This document shows, in pieces, positions 38,326 to 48,854 of a stretch of DNA of 64,000 bases. Origin of the DNA: Pseudomonas sp. FP1742 (lineage in GTDB: Bacteria; Pseudomonadota; Gammaproteobacteria; Pseudomonadales; Pseudomonadaceae); NCBI RefSeq assembly GCF_030687145.1, contig NZ_CP117460.1:5704001-5768000 (forward strand), given 5' to 3'. Position 1 is the stretch's first letter. The number at the start of each line of letters is the position of its first letter. The translations under genes and the position numbers were made by a program. Under the pieces are notes generated by a model. The model was not told where the DNA came from, did no database searches, and saw nothing but the letters and a program-made list of their open reading frames with translations.

Positions 38326-40179
38326 ATGCTCAAACGCCTTGCCTGGCTGGCGCTCTGTGTCTGCGCCCCGCTGTCCGCCGCGCCCCACATCGACAATCAA
38401 CGTTTGCAGCAACTGGCCAACGATCCCTTCTGGATTTCCCTGGGTCATTACGAAACCGCCAAGCTCGGCGGCTGGCGCAGCTATGTCAGCGACAAGAAAT
38501 TCTTTCTCGCCCCCGATGGCAACGAACACCCCGACCGTGAACTGGCAGCGACCGTACAGGCACTGTATGCCCCGGCCAGTGCCGGCGAGCGGCATGCCCA
38601 ATGCGTCTACCCGGCCCGCACCCGCTGGCTCAAGGCACAGCTTGAGCTGACCGGCCTGCCGACACCGGACTGCGCGCAATTCAAGCAATGGTTCAAAGAC
38701 GTTTCGCCCCACAGCGCGGTGATGATTTTCCCGGCGGCCTACCTGAACAGCCCATCGTCGATGTTCGGCCATACCTTGCTACGCATCGATCAGGCCGATG
38801 TACAGCGCGACAAGACCTCGCTGCTCAGCTACGCGATCAACTTCGGCGCCTACATCGAGGGTTCGGACAACAGCATTTTGTACGCGTGGAAAGGCTTGAT
38901 GGGTGGCTATCCGGGGCTGTTTGCCCTGGTGCCCTATCAGGAAAAACTCTCCGAATACCGTAGCCTCGAGAACCGCGACCTGTGGGAATACCGCCTGAAC
39001 CTGACCCAGCAGGAAACCGAGCGCATGGTCGAGCATGTCTGGGAACTCAAGCAGATCCAGTTCGACTACTTCTTCTTCGACGAGAACTGCTCCTATCGCC
39101 TGCTTGAGTTGCTGCAAGTAGCGCGGCCGGACCTGCATTTGACCGAGCAATTCCCGTTGACGGCCATTCCCACCGACACAGTCAAAGCGGTGAAAGCGGC
39201 CGGGTTGGTGGAGTCGATCGAATATCGCCCGTCCCGTGAGCGGGAACTGCTGAGCCGTGCCGAGCCGTTAACCGCCCAAGAGCAGGATTGGGTCCTCAAG
39301 GTCAGCGCCGATCAGAACCAATTGCAGGCACCGGCATTCAAGGCGCAACCTCGCGACCGCCAGGCGCTGATCATCGATGCGGCTTATCGTCTGGAGCGTT
39401 ATCGCGCCAATGGTCAGGAACGCGACCCGCAACGGGCCCAACGCAGTTTTGAATTGTTGCGCGCCATCAATCAGAACCCGCCCCCGGAACTGCAAATCCC
39501 GCAACCCGGCTTGCCCGAGGACGGCCACGAATCCCGCACCTGGCAGGCCGGCCTCGGCACCCGAGGCGATCGTGCATTCGGCGAATACGGCCTGCGCATG
39601 GCCTATCACGACCTCAACGACAACGCCGAAAGCTTCCCCCTCGGCGCACAGATCGAAATCCTGCAGATGAAGCTGCGCCAATACGAAGGCAATCACTGGC
39701 AGTTGCAGCAACTGGACCTGGCGACCATCCGCTCCCTGACCCCGCGCAACGCGCTGTTGCAACCGCTGTCGTGGCAGGTCACCGGCGGCCTGGAGCGGGT
39801 ACCGGGCAAGCATGATGACGAAACCCTGGTCAGCCATGTCAACGGTGGCGGCGGCGGGACCTGGCAACTGGGCGACGACATGCTCGGTTTCGCCTTGGGC
39901 ACCGTGCGCGTTGAGCATAACAACGATTTTGCCGGTTTCATTGCCCCGGCAGCGGGCTTCAACAGTGGCCTGCTGTGGAAAAACCCGCTGGGCAATTTCA
40001 GCCTGGAAGCCAAGGGCGATTACTTCACCAATGGCGAAGTGCGCCGGAGCATGAGCCTGAATCAACAGTGGGAGTTGTCGCGCAACCTCGGGCTGCGCCT
40101 GAGTGCCCAGCGCGAATTCAGTCACCTGGCGTCACCCGAAAACGAAGTGATGCTTGAGGTGAAGTGGTATCACTATTGA
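38326..40179 (+). CDS. DUF4105 (Lnb N-terminal-like) periplasmic protein with C-terminal beta-barrel-like domain
   Basis: 617 residues. Signal peptide MLKRLAWLALCVCAPLSAA. The DUF4105 domain (about 120-270) has His149 in SSMFGHTLLRID and Cys255 in DENCSYRLLELL, the His-then-Cys order of permuted papain-like (NlpC/LRAT-type) enzymes. The last 200 residues alternate polar and hydrophobic residues in strand-like blocks and end in WYHY, like an outer-membrane beta-barrel terminus. The ATG at 38326 starts the signal peptide. Enzyme activity and location are inference. Confidence 0.88.
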   Translation: MLKRLAWLALCVCAPLSAAPHIDNQRLQQLANDPFWISLGHYETAKLGGWRSYVSDKKFFLAPDGNEHPDRELAATVQALYAPASAGERHAQCVYPARTRWLKAQLELTGLPTPDCAQFKQWFKDVSPHSAVMIFPAAYLNSPSSMFGHTLLRIDQADVQRDKTSLLSYAINFGAYIEGSDNSILYAWKGLMGGYPGLFALVPYQEKLSEYRSLENRDLWEYRLNLTQQETERMVEHVWELKQIQFDYFFFDENCSYRLLELLQVARPDLHLTEQFPLTAIPTDTVKAVKAAGLVESIEYRPSRERELLSRAEPLTAQEQDWVLKVSADQNQLQAPAFKAQPRDRQALIIDAAYRLERYRANGQERDPQRAQRSFELLRAINQNPPPELQIPQPGLPEDGHESRTWQAGLGTRGDRAFGEYGLRMAYHDLNDNAESFPLGAQIEILQMKLRQYEGNHWQLQQLDLATIRSLTPRNALLQPLSWQVTGGLERVPGKHDDETLVSHVNGGGGGTWQLGDDMLGFALGTVRVEHNNDFAGFIAPAAGFNSGLLWKNPLGNFSLEAKGDYFTNGEVRRSMSLNQQWELSRNLGLRLSAQREFSHLASPENEVMLEVKWYHY

Positions 40180-40286
40180 CGCAAATCCCTTGTCAGCCCA
40201 CAGATTAATCACAGCCCTTTCACAGACACCCGACAAAACCGCTTCTAGACTTCCTCTATAGGCCGTTAACGGCCCAGGAGTCCGAG

Positions 40287-40643
40287 ATGTGGCGTTGCGT
40301 GGGTATGTTGGGATTATTGGTATTGATCACAGGGTGCCAGTCGACTCACGAAGATCTGATCGCCAAGGGTTATCCGCCAGCGTTCGCCGATGGCTTCGAT
40401 GACGGTTGCAGCAGTGGTCGACAGGCCGCCGGGGCGATGACCGGTGAGTTTCGCAAAAACGTCCCACGCTACCTCAAGGACAAACAATATGCCGAAGGCT
40501 GGACCGATGGTTTTCGTCAGTGCCAGGCCATGCGCGAAAGCGAGGATCGCAACGAGTACAGGGACCGCCATTGGGACGAGCGCGAACGGGCCTGGCAGCA
40601 AGAGAAAGACCGGGACGCCGCGCGAGCCTATCGCTCGCAATAA
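40287..40643 (+). CDS. Small lipoprotein of unknown function
   Basis: 118 residues; AGGAG precedes the ATG. Signal peptide with lipobox LITGC (Cys at residue 17), then a short Gly/Tyr-containing region (KGYPPAFADGFDDGCSSGRQ; YAEGWTDGFRQC) and a highly charged helical tail (REYRDRHWDERERAW-like). The GF/GW-xDG repeats recall small Pseudomonas lipoproteins but I cannot name a family. Confidence 0.82.
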   Translation: MWRCVGMLGLLVLITGCQSTHEDLIAKGYPPAFADGFDDGCSSGRQAAGAMTGEFRKNVPRYLKDKQYAEGWTDGFRQCQAMRESEDRNEYRDRHWDERERAWQQEKDRDAARAYRSQ

Positions 40644-40713
40644 GTCGTTTATAGACATTCGTCGAAACTTAAAGCACGCGACCATGGCCCAAACCCTATA
40701 ACGGGAGAACAAC

Positions 40714-41208
40714 ATGAGTCGCGCCTTCGTCAATGAAGATAACGCCGCTGCACAAGCCGATCTGCCAGTCGAACGACAGGTCAGCGCGCAGCCCAATTAC
40801 GTCACGCCAGCCGGTCTCGCTCAGCTTCAGGCGAAAGTCGCCGAGCTGCAAAGCCTGCTCGATGAGGAAAGCGCCAAAGGTGACCAGGCCGACAAACAGC
40901 GCCAGGCCGACCTCGATCGCGACTGGCGCTACTTCAAGCAGCGCCTGCAAAGCGCGCAGTTGGTCACACAGGCCTCCTCGACCGACAAAGTGCAGATCGG
41001 CAATTGGGTGACTTTTGCCGACGAGCATGACCATAAGCAGCGCGTGCAACTGGTCGGTGAAGACCAGGCGGATGCCGCCCATGGGTTGATCAATTGGAGT
41101 TCACCGCTGGGGCGGGCGTTGCTGGGTGCGCACGTGGGGGATGAAGTGCTGTGGAAACGGCCGGCGGGGGATCTGGTGATTGAGGTGCTGGCCATAGAGG
41201 TGGGGTGA
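40714..41208 (+). CDS. GreA/GreB-like transcription factor with shortened coiled coil
   Basis: 164 residues. After a 28-residue N-terminal extension, NYVTPAGLAQLQAKVAEL matches the start of the Gre coiled coil and WRYFKQRLQSAQLV its end. The C-terminal FKBP-like Gre domain is present (KVQIGNWVTFADE; GLINWSSPLGRALLGAHVGDEV). The coiled coil is about 16 residues shorter than in E. coli GreB and lacks the GDxSENA tip motif needed for transcript cleavage. It may modulate RNA polymerase through the secondary channel without cleavage activity. Confidence 0.82.
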   Translation: MSRAFVNEDNAAAQADLPVERQVSAQPNYVTPAGLAQLQAKVAELQSLLDEESAKGDQADKQRQADLDRDWRYFKQRLQSAQLVTQASSTDKVQIGNWVTFADEHDHKQRVQLVGEDQADAAHGLINWSSPLGRALLGAHVGDEVLWKRPAGDLVIEVLAIEVG

Positions 41209-41221
41209 ATGTGATGACGCC

Positions 41222-41313
41222 TTCGCGAGCAAGCCCGCTCCCATAGGAATCCGTTTCAGGGCCGGATCCTGAGAACGCTCAAGATCCCCTGCGGGAGCGG
41301 GCTTGCTCGCGAA
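41222..41313. repeat. REP pair in tail-to-tail arrangement
   Basis: Units ttcgcgagcaagcccgctcc (41222-41245) and gggagcgggcttgctcgcga (41290-41313) face the opposite way round from the classical REPINs in this window. It lies between the convergent gre-like gene and ettA. Confidence 0.8.
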
Positions 41314-41343
41314 GGCCGCGCCGCGGTGCCACTGAAAACCCAT

Positions 41344-41381
41344 AAAAAAACGGAGCCCCCGAACAAAGGCTCCGTTTTTTA
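41344..41381. terminator. Bidirectional terminator of ettA
   Basis: AAAAAAACGGAGCC/GGCTCCGTTTTTT forms a long stem with A- and T-runs, just beyond the ettA stop codon. Confidence 0.9.
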
Positions 41382-41397
41382 TTCAACCAACCTGAAA

Positions 41398-43062
41398 TCA
41401 GGCCAGTTTCTTGTGTCGTACGCGGTGCGGCTGGGAGGCCGCTTCGCCGAGGCGTTTCTTGCGATCGGCTTCGTACTCGGTGTAGTTGCCTTCGAAGAAC
41501 ACCGCTTGCGAGTCGTCTTCGTACGCCAGGATGTGAGTCGCGACGCGGTCAAGGAACCACCGATCGTGGGAGATCACAATGGCGGCGCCCGGGAAGTCCA
41601 GCAAGGCTTCTTCCAGGGAACGCAGGGTTTCAACGTCGAGGTCGTTGGACGGTTCGTCGAGCAGCAGGACGTTGCCGCCCTCTTTCAGGGTCAGGGCCAG
41701 GTGCAAGCGACCGCGCTCACCACCGGACAGGTCCTTGACGAACTTCTGCTGATCGCCGCCCTTGAAGTTGAAACGACCCACGTAGGTACGCGACGGGATC
41801 TCGTAGTTGCCGATGCGAATCTGGTCGGAACCGTCGGAGATTTGCTGGAACACCGTCTTGCTGCCATCCAGGTCTTCACGGCTCTGGTCGACGCACGCCA
41901 GTTGCACGGTTTCACCGACTTCGATGCTGCCCGAATCCGGTGTTTCCTTGCCCATCAGCATGCGGAACAGAGTCGATTTACCGGCACCGTTACCACCGAT
42001 CACGCCAACGATGGCGCCTTTAGGCATGGAGAACGACAGGTTGTCGATCAACACGCGATCGCCATAGCCCTTGGTGACGTTCTTGAACTCGATGACCTTG
42101 TCGCCCAGGCGTGGACCGGCCGGGATGTAGATCTCGTTGGTTTCGCTGCGCTTCTGGAATTCCTGCGATTGCATTTCTTCGAAGCGTTGCAGACGAGCCT
42201 TGGACTTGGACTGGCGGGCCTTGGCGCCTTTGCGCACCCACTCCAGTTCTTCCTTCATGGCCTTTTCATGGGCCGATTGCTGCTTGGATTCGGCCGCCAG
42301 ACGATCGGACTTGGCTTCGAGCCAGCCCGAATAGTTGCCCTCGTACGGGATACCGGCGCCACGGTCGAGTTCGAGGATCCAGCCAGCGACGTTGTCCAGG
42401 AAGTAACGGTCGTGCGTGATCGCAACCACGGTGCCCGGGAAATCGTGCAGGAAGTGCTCCAGCCAGGCGACGGAATCGGCGTCCAGGTGGTTGGTCGGTT
42501 CGTCGAGCAGCAGCATGTCCGGGGCCGACAGCAGCAGGCGGCACAGGGCCACACGGCGCTTTTCACCACCGGAGAGGTGTTCGACCCGAGCGTCCCAGGC
42601 CGGCAGACGCAGCGCATCGGCGGCGACTTCCAGTTGGCGGTCCAGGTTGTGACCATCGCTGGCCTGCAGGATGGCTTCGAGTTTGGCCTGCTCGGCCGCC
42701 AGTTTGTCGAAGTCGGCATCCGGTTCGGCGTAGGCCGCGTAGACCTCGTCCAGGCGCGCCTGGGCGTCCTTGATCACGCTGACCGCTTCCTCGACCACTT
42801 CACGCACGGTCTTGGTCGGGTCCAGGATCGGTTCTTGCGGCAGGTAGCCGATGTTCAGGTCCGGCATCGGACGGGCTTCGCCGTCGAACTCGGTGTCGAC
42901 GCCCGCCATGATTTTCAGCAGTGTGGATTTGCCCGAACCGTTGAGGCCGAGTACGCCGATCTTGGCGCCCGGGAAGAACGACAGCGAAATGTTTTTCAGG
43001 ATTTCCCGCTTCGGCGGAACAACTTTGCCCAGCCGATGCATGGTGAAGACGTATTGAGCCAT
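41398..43062 (-). CDS. ettA: Energy-dependent translational throttle protein EttA
   Basis: ABC-F ATPase that binds the ribosomal E site and gates entry into elongation according to ATP/ADP. 554 residues with two ABC domains: Walker A GLNGSGKST and GGNGAGKST, signatures HLSGGEKRR and DLSGGERGR, and Walker B LLLDEPTNHLD and LLLDEPSNDLD. A charged linker lies between them (about 240-310). No transmembrane part. Single gene, divergent from morA. Family length and N-terminus MAQYVFTMHRLGK are typical. Confidence 0.97.
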   Translation of the reverse strand: MAQYVFTMHRLGKVVPPKREILKNISLSFFPGAKIGVLGLNGSGKSTLLKIMAGVDTEFDGEARPMPDLNIGYLPQEPILDPTKTVREVVEEAVSVIKDAQARLDEVYAAYAEPDADFDKLAAEQAKLEAILQASDGHNLDRQLEVAADALRLPAWDARVEHLSGGEKRRVALCRLLLSAPDMLLLDEPTNHLDADSVAWLEHFLHDFPGTVVAITHDRYFLDNVAGWILELDRGAGIPYEGNYSGWLEAKSDRLAAESKQQSAHEKAMKEELEWVRKGAKARQSKSKARLQRFEEMQSQEFQKRSETNEIYIPAGPRLGDKVIEFKNVTKGYGDRVLIDNLSFSMPKGAIVGVIGGNGAGKSTLFRMLMGKETPDSGSIEVGETVQLACVDQSREDLDGSKTVFQQISDGSDQIRIGNYEIPSRTYVGRFNFKGGDQQKFVKDLSGGERGRLHLALTLKEGGNVLLLDEPSNDLDVETLRSLEEALLDFPGAAIVISHDRWFLDRVATHILAYEDDSQAVFFEGNYTEYEADRKKRLGEAASQPHRVRHKKLA

Positions 43063-43341
43063 GGAGAACCTAGGGTCAGTGACTGATGAATGATTGGAGC
43101 GCAGGCGATGCCCGGCCAGGCCATGCGCGTCGTTCGTTTGATGGGTATCAAGGCGGCGCGCTGAAAAAACCTAGGAGCTGGAACGCTCCCGCGTAACCGG
43201 CAAAGCTACCTCATTGACAGAAGGCAGTCCAGCCGAGTGGGGGCTGGCACTTCGCCACAACTCAAGGCATGCTAGCCGCCCTTCGGGCGTCCGGCTTATA
43301 GTGCACGTCGCGCCAGTCCAGCCAAACCGCAGGATTACAGT

Positions 43342-46300
43342 TTGTCCAATGTCACTCCGCCATCGTCCGCGAGCGCGCTCAATTCTGGGCTCGGCTCACC
43401 CCTGCGCGGAACCTTGAAGGGCGCGCTGGCGACGCTGGTGCTGTTGCTGCTCGCACTGCTGTTCTGGCAGTTGCTGGATCAGCTGCGCGAAACCCAGAAA
43501 AACCAGCGCCAGTACACCATCGACTACACCGCCGATCTGGCTTCGCAAGTCAGCCTCAACATGGCGCTCAACGCCCAGATCGCTCTTAATCTGCTACCGA
43601 TCATCGAACAACCGCAAAGCGCCGACGAACAGCAGGCGTTGCTGCGCAAACTGCAACAGTCGCTGCCCGACCTGCGCAGCCTGGCGCTGCTCAGTCCCTC
43701 CGGAAAAATCCTCAGCGACAGTGCCGCCAACAGCCCGGACGCCAACTACCTGAGTGACCTGGTTCAGCGCAGCCGCGCCCAGGCCCACTATTTCAGCAAT
43801 ACCGACGACGGCTCGGTGGTGCACCTGCTTCTGCATCAGGCCAGCGGCAGCACCCGCGGCTATTGGGCCTTGCGCCTGACGCCTACGTTTTTCTCATCAC
43901 TGACCAAACAGGGCGACGCCGGCATCCGCCCCCTGTGGCTGGTGGAAAACCGCATCAATCATCAGATCATCAGCCGCGATGACGCCCTGCCCTCAGCCAA
44001 ACCCACCGTGCTGACTGCCGACGAACTGAGCAACAGCGTGCTGACCGTTCCCCTGAGCAGCAGTGACTGGCAATTGCGCGGTCTGTTCGACCGGCAACGG
44101 GTGATCGAACAACTGTTGCCGGCGTTCATCGGCAAATGCCTGCTGGGCCTGGCCTTCTCATTGATACCGTTCATCGCTTTGCTGAATATCCGTCGCCGCC
44201 AACACCAGTTACATGAAGGCCGCCGCCGCTATCAGGACATTTTCGAAGGCACCGGCGTCGCCCTGTGCGTGCTCGACCTGTCCGGGCTCAAAAGTGTTTT
44301 CGACAAGGCTCGACTCGGCAGCAGCGAGCAGCTGAGGACCTGGCTCGATATACCGGAGCAACGCCAGCAGCTGTTGCAGGAACTGCGTATAACCGAGGTC
44401 AACCAGGTCGCCCTGCAACTGCTCAACGTCAATTCCTGCGATCAGGCCTGGAAACTGCTGATCGACGGCTGCCCGCTGGACTGCACGGCCATCGGCAATC
44501 AAGTGCTTGAAGCCGTGCTCCACCAGCAGAAACAGCTTGAGCTGGAAATCAAACTCCAGGATGCCAATGGCCGTGACCAACACCTGTGGCTGGTGCTGCG
44601 TCTGCCGGAAGATCAGGCCGACTATAAAGCGGTGATTCTGAGCATCAATGACATTACCAGCCGCAAACTCATCGAGCTGTCGCTGCTGGAGCGTGAGGGG
44701 TTTTGGTCCGATGTGGTGCGTACCGTGCCGGATCACTTGTATGTGCAGGACGTGATCAGCCAGCGGATGATCTTCAGCAACCATCATCTGGGGCAGACGC
44801 TGGGTTACAACCGCACCGAATTGCATCAGATGGGCGAGTATTTCTGGGAAATCCTCTTGCATCCCGAGGATGCCGACTACTACCACCGCTCGCGTCAGTC
44901 TCAGCGTCACGCCGGCTACACCCAATTGTTGCAATGCCAGTTGCGCTTCCGTCATCGCGACGGCAAATGGCGGCGTTTCGATATACGCGAACAGGCCCTG
45001 GCACGGGACAAGCACGATCAGGTCACCCGCATCATCGGCGTGGCCAAGGACATCACCGAGCAGATCGAAGCCAGCGAGTCCCTGCGCGACAGCGAGCAGC
45101 GCTACCGGATGCTCGCCGAAAGCATCAGTGATGTGATTTTCTCCACCGACAGCAAGATGGCGCTCAACTACGTCAGCCCCTCGGTCCAGGCCGTGCTGGG
45201 CTTCGATGCCGACTGGATATTCCAGAACGGCTGGCAATCGACCATCGCCAACCCGCAACAACTGAGCGGCATCTACAGCCTGATGGACCGGGTCAGCAAA
45301 GCGCTGGATAAACCCGAACAACTGGCACTGCTGCGCAGCCAGGTGCAGACCCAACTGTTTCTGTTCGACTGCCTGCGGGCCGACGGGCGCAAGATTCCCA
45401 TCGAGCTGCGTCTGGTACTGGTGTGGGACGAACATGGCGCCTTCGAAGGCGTGCTCGGGGTCGGTCGCGACATCAGCCAGCAACGCCGGGCCGAGAAAGA
45501 CCTGCGCATGGCGGCCACGGTATTCGAGCACTCGACCTCGGCGATTCTGATCACTGACCCGGCCGGCTACATCGTCCAGGCCAACGAGGCCTTCAGTCGC
45601 GTCAGCGGCTATGCGGTGGCCCAGGTGCTCGATCAGCTGCCGAACATGCTTACCGTCGACGAACAGCAGGAAGCCCATCTGCGCTACGTGCTCAAGCAAT
45701 TGCATCAGCACAGCACATGGGAAGGCGAAGTCTGGCTCAAACGTCGCAATGGCGAGCATTACCCGGCCTGGGTCGGGATTACGGCGGTGCTTGACGACGA
45801 AGGCGATCTGGCCAGTTACGTGTGTTTCTTCAGCGACATCAGCGAGCGCAAGGCCAGTGAGCAACGGATTCACCGCCTCGCCTATTACGACGCCCTGACC
45901 CACCTGCCCAACCGCACGCTGTTCCAGGATCGCCTGCACACCGCGCTGCAATCGGCCGAACGGCAGAAGTCCTGGGTGGTGCTGATGTTCCTCGACCTGG
46001 ACCGTTTCAAGCCGATCAACGACTCCCTGGGCCATGCCGCCGGCGACCGCATGCTCAAGGAAATGGCCACGCGCCTGCTCGGCTGCGTCGACGATGACGA
46101 CACCGTGGCGCGCATGGGCGGCGATGAATTCACCCTGCTGCTGCAACCCCGGGTCAACCGCGAGATCGCCCTGAACCGGGCGATTCATGTAGCCGAACAG
46201 ATCCTCGCCAGCCTGGTGAAACCGTTCGTACTCGAAGGCCGCGAGTTCTTCGTCACCGCCAGTATCGGCATCGCCCTGAGCCCTCAGGACGGCAGCGAAC

Positions 46301-47190
46301 TCAGTCAGCTGATGAAGAACGCCGACACCGCGATGTACCACGCCAAGGAGCGCGGCAAGAACAACTTCCAGTTCTATCAGGCCGACATGAACGCCAGCGC
46401 CCTGGAGCGTCTGGAGCTGGAAAGCGACTTGCGCCATGCCCTGGAGCAAAACGAATTCGTGCTGTACTACCAGCCGCAATTCAGCGGCGACGGCAAACGC
46501 CTGACCGGTGCCGAAGCCCTGCTGCGCTGGCGCCACCCGCGCCGTGGCCTGGTGCCGCCGGGGGACTTCATTCCGGTGCTCGAAGAGCTCGGGCTGGTGG
46601 TGGATGTCGGCGACTGGGTGATCAGCGAAGCCTGCCGTCAACTCAAGAACTGGCACCAGGCCAAAGTGCGGGTGCCGAAGGTCTCGGTGAATATTTCTGC
46701 CCGGCAGTTCTCCGACGGGCAACTCGGCACGCGAATCGCCACCATCCTCAAGGAAACCGGGCTGCCACCGGCGTGCCTGGAGCTGGAGCTGACCGAAAGT
46801 ATCCTGATGCGCGAAGTCAGCGAGGCGATGCAGATCCTGGCCGGGTTGAAAAACCTCGGCCTGAGCATTGCGGTCGACGATTTCGGCACCGGTTATTCCT
46901 CCCTCAACTACCTCAAGCAATTCCCGATCGACGTGCTGAAAATCGACCGCACCTTCGTCGATGGCCTGCCGTCGGGTGAACAGGATGCGCAAATTGCCCG
47001 GGCGATCATCGCCATGGCCCACAGCCTCAATCTGGCGGTGATCGCCGAGGGCGTGGAAACCCACGAGCAGCTCGACTTCCTGCGTGAACATGGTTGCGAT
47101 GAGGTTCAGGGTTACCTGTTCGGCCGTCCGATGCCGGCCAGCCGGTTCGAAGCGCAGTTCAGCAATGATGCGTTGTTCATGTTCGACTGA
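43342..47190 (+). CDS. morA: c-di-GMP regulator MorA (sensor-PAS-GGDEF-EAL)
   Basis: Membrane-bound dual diguanylate cyclase/phosphodiesterase that controls motility and biofilm formation. 1282 residues: a helix near 30-50, a periplasmic sensor region to about 260, a second helix ([16 protein letters not shown]), several PAS/PAC modules (about 300-875), GGDEF at 926-930 (intact motif) and EAL at 1058-1060 (EALLRW), so both activities may be retained. No RxxD inhibitory site precedes GGDEF. Start is TTG at 43342 with AGGA seven bases upstream. Position before glyA matches morA of P. aeruginosa and P. putida. Confidence 0.93.
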   Translation: MSNVTPPSSASALNSGLGSPLRGTLKGALATLVLLLLALLFWQLLDQLRETQKNQRQYTIDYTADLASQVSLNMALNAQIALNLLPIIEQPQSADEQQALLRKLQQSLPDLRSLALLSPSGKILSDSAANSPDANYLSDLVQRSRAQAHYFSNTDDGSVVHLLLHQASGSTRGYWALRLTPTFFSSLTKQGDAGIRPLWLVENRINHQIISRDDALPSAKPTVLTADELSNSVLTVPLSSSDWQLRGLFDRQRVIEQLLPAFIGKCLLGLAFSLIPFIALLNIRRRQHQLHEGRRRYQDIFEGTGVALCVLDLSGLKSVFDKARLGSSEQLRTWLDIPEQRQQLLQELRITEVNQVALQLLNVNSCDQAWKLLIDGCPLDCTAIGNQVLEAVLHQQKQLELEIKLQDANGRDQHLWLVLRLPEDQADYKAVILSINDITSRKLIELSLLEREGFWSDVVRTVPDHLYVQDVISQRMIFSNHHLGQTLGYNRTELHQMGEYFWEILLHPEDADYYHRSRQSQRHAGYTQLLQCQLRFRHRDGKWRRFDIREQALARDKHDQVTRIIGVAKDITEQIEASESLRDSEQRYRMLAESISDVIFSTDSKMALNYVSPSVQAVLGFDADWIFQNGWQSTIANPQQLSGIYSLMDRVSKALDKPEQLALLRSQVQTQLFLFDCLRADGRKIPIELRLVLVWDEHGAFEGVLGVGRDISQQRRAEKDLRMAATVFEHSTSAILITDPAGYIVQANEAFSRVSGYAVAQVLDQLPNMLTVDEQQEAHLRYVLKQLHQHSTWEGEVWLKRRNGEHYPAWVGITAVLDDEGDLASYVCFFSDISERKASEQRIHRLAYYDALTHLPNRTLFQDRLHTALQSAERQKSWVVLMFLDLDRFKPINDSLGHAAGDRMLKEMATRLLGCVDDDDTVARMGGDEFTLLLQPRVNREIALNRAIHVAEQILASLVKPFVLEGREFFVTASIGIALSPQDGSELSQLMKNADTAMYHAKERGKNNFQFYQADMNASALERLELESDLRHALEQNEFVLYYQPQFSGDGKRLTGAEALLRWRHPRRGLVPPGDFIPVLEELGLVVDVGDWVISEACRQLKNWHQAKVRVPKVSVNISARQFSDGQLGTRIATILKETGLPPACLELELTESILMREVSEAMQILAGLKNLGLSIAVDDFGTGYSSLNYLKQFPIDVLKIDRTFVDGLPSGEQDAQIARAIIAMAHSLNLAVIAEGVETHEQLDFLREHGCDEVQGYLFGRPMPASRFEAQFSNDALFMFD

Positions 47191-47215
47191 GTTTCAGAGT
47201 GCTGCGGACGGCCCC

Positions 47216-47305
47216 ATCGCGGGCAAGCCCGCTCCCACAGTTTTTTGGGTGAACCCAAGATTTTTGACCACTGAAGATCCCTGTGGGAGCGGGCTTGCCC
47301 GCGAT
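47216..47305. repeat. REP pair (tail-to-tail, cgcgat subtype) between morA and glyA
   Basis: atcgcgggcaagcccgctcc (47216-47239) and ggagcgggcttgcccgcgat (47282-47305). The arm end reads cgcgat instead of ctcgcgaag, a second subtype shared with the 51744 pair. Confidence 0.8.
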
Positions 47306-47436
47306 GAGGGCCGCACGATCACCGCTGATCCCGTCATGAAGCCCACTTGTCTGCGACATGATGTCCTTTCATATGCCATCTAAAAGCGGTTGGGTTAGAA
47401 TGCCTCCCTTTTCTGCCCCGATCCTTGAGGACCGCC

Positions 47437-48690
47437 ATGTTCAGCCGTGATTTGACTATTGCCAAGTTCGACGCCGATCTTTTTGCCGCCATGGAGCAAG
47501 AAGCTCAGCGCCAGGAAGAACACATTGAGCTGATCGCTTCGGAAAACTACACCAGCCCTGCGGTGATGGAAGCTCAAGGCTCGGTACTGACCAACAAGTA
47601 CGCCGAAGGCTACCCGGGCAAGCGCTACTACGGTGGTTGCGAGTTCGTCGACATCGTCGAACAACTGGCCATCGACCGCGCCAAAGAGCTGTTCGGCGCC
47701 GATTACGCCAACGTTCAGCCGCACGCCGGTTCGCAAGCCAACAGCGCCGTTTACCTGGCCCTGCTGCAAGCAGGCGACACCATCCTGGGCATGAGCCTGG
47801 CTCACGGCGGTCACCTGACCCACGGTGCCAGCGTTTCGTCCTCCGGCAAGCTGTACAACGCCGTGCAGTACGGCATCGATGCCAATGGCCTGATCGACTA
47901 CGACGAAGTCGAGCGTCTGGCGGTCGAGCACAAGCCGAAAATGATCGTGGCCGGTTTCTCCGCTTACTCGCAGATCCTGGACTTCCCACGCTTCCGCGCT
48001 ATCGCTGACAAGGTTGGTGCTTACCTGTTCGTCGACATGGCCCACGTGGCCGGTCTGGTCGCCGCTGGCGTCTACCCGAACCCGGTGCCGTTCGCTGACG
48101 TGGTGACCACCACCACCCACAAGACCCTGCGCGGTCCACGTGGCGGCCTGATCCTGGCTCGCGCCAACGCCGACATCGAGAAGAAGCTGAACTCCGCGGT
48201 ATTCCCGGGTGCCCAGGGCGGCCCGCTGGAGCACGTGATCGCTGCCAAGGCGATCTGCTTCAAGGAAGCGCTGCAGCCTGAGTTCAAGGCCTACCAGCAA
48301 CAAGTGGTGAAAAACGCCCAGGCCATGGCCGGCGTGTTCATCGAGCGCGGTTTCGACGTGGTGTCGGGCGGTACTCAGAACCACCTGTTCCTGCTGTCGC
48401 TGATCAAGCAGGAAATCTCCGGTAAAGACGCCGACGCCGCGCTGGGTAAAGCGTTCATCACCGTGAACAAGAACTCGGTACCGAACGATCCACGCTCCCC
48501 GTTCGTCACCTCCGGCCTGCGTTTCGGTACCCCGGCAGTGACCACTCGTGGCTTCAAGGAAGCCGAGTGCAAAGAGCTGGCCGGCTGGATCTGCGACATC
48601 CTGGCTGACCTGAACAACGAAGCGGTGATCGACGCCGTTCGCGAGAAGGTCAAGGCCATCTGCAAGAAACTGCCGGTGTACGGCGCTTAA
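47437..48690 (+). CDS. glyA: Serine hydroxymethyltransferase GlyA
   Basis: PLP enzyme converting serine to glycine and supplying one-carbon units to tetrahydrofolate. 417 residues; start [16 protein letters not shown] at 47437. PLP lysine in [15 protein letters not shown]; the substrate segment [10 protein letters not shown] is near residue 35. A -10-like TAGAAT lies at 47396. Followed by a strong terminator. By position it is the copy beside morA; pseudomonads often carry further glyA copies. Confidence 0.97.
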   Translation: MFSRDLTIAKFDADLFAAMEQEAQRQEEHIELIASENYTSPAVMEAQGSVLTNKYAEGYPGKRYYGGCEFVDIVEQLAIDRAKELFGADYANVQPHAGSQANSAVYLALLQAGDTILGMSLAHGGHLTHGASVSSSGKLYNAVQYGIDANGLIDYDEVERLAVEHKPKMIVAGFSAYSQILDFPRFRAIADKVGAYLFVDMAHVAGLVAAGVYPNPVPFADVVTTTTHKTLRGPRGGLILARANADIEKKLNSAVFPGAQGGPLEHVIAAKAICFKEALQPEFKAYQQQVVKNAQAMAGVFIERGFDVVSGGTQNHLFLLSLIKQEISGKDADAALGKAFITVNKNSVPNDPRSPFVTSGLRFGTPAVTTRGFKEAECKELAGWICDILADLNNEAVIDAVREKVKAICKKLPVYGA

Positions 48691-48717
48691 TTGCCCCGCT
48701 AAACCGCAGCAATGAAA

Positions 48718-48746
48718 AACCGGCCAGTGATGGCCGGTTTTTTTTT
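48718..48746 (+). terminator. Terminator of glyA
   Basis: aaccggcca/tggccggtt with loop gtga, followed by eight or nine T. Confidence 0.93.
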
Positions 48747-48778
48747 CGTCCGTCATAAAGATCAATGAGGGTTGGCAC

Positions 48779-48796
48779 CACTGGTCAGACCGGTCA
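48779..48796. promoter_or_regulatory. Operator-like site 1 upstream of the DctA-like symporter
   Basis: CACTGGtCAgACCGGTcA is an imperfect palindrome matching the site at 48855 in 15 of 18 positions. The TGGT-N3-ACC core is typical of FadR-subfamily GntR operators. It lies about 60-75 bases upstream of the predicted transcription start. Confidence 0.6.
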
Positions 48797-48817
48797 TGCC
48801 AATATTGCCGCGCCCTC

Positions 48818-48847
48818 TTGTCATCCTGAAAAAATCCAGCGTAGACT
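48818..48847 (+). promoter_or_regulatory. Sigma-70 promoter of the DctA-like symporter
   Basis: TTGTCA and TAGACT are separated by 18 bases; transcription would begin near 48854, at the edge of operator-like site 2. Confidence 0.55.
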
Positions 48848-48854
48848 GCGCCTG

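Noticed and set aside
41222..41313. REP pairs read as terminators or CRISPR repeats
   Set aside because: They are isolated doublets without T-runs or regular spacers, matching the known REP/REPIN family.
44209..47091. 960-codon frame antisense to morA
   Set aside because: Mirror frame of the sensor-GGDEF-EAL gene; no start signal or domain on that strand.
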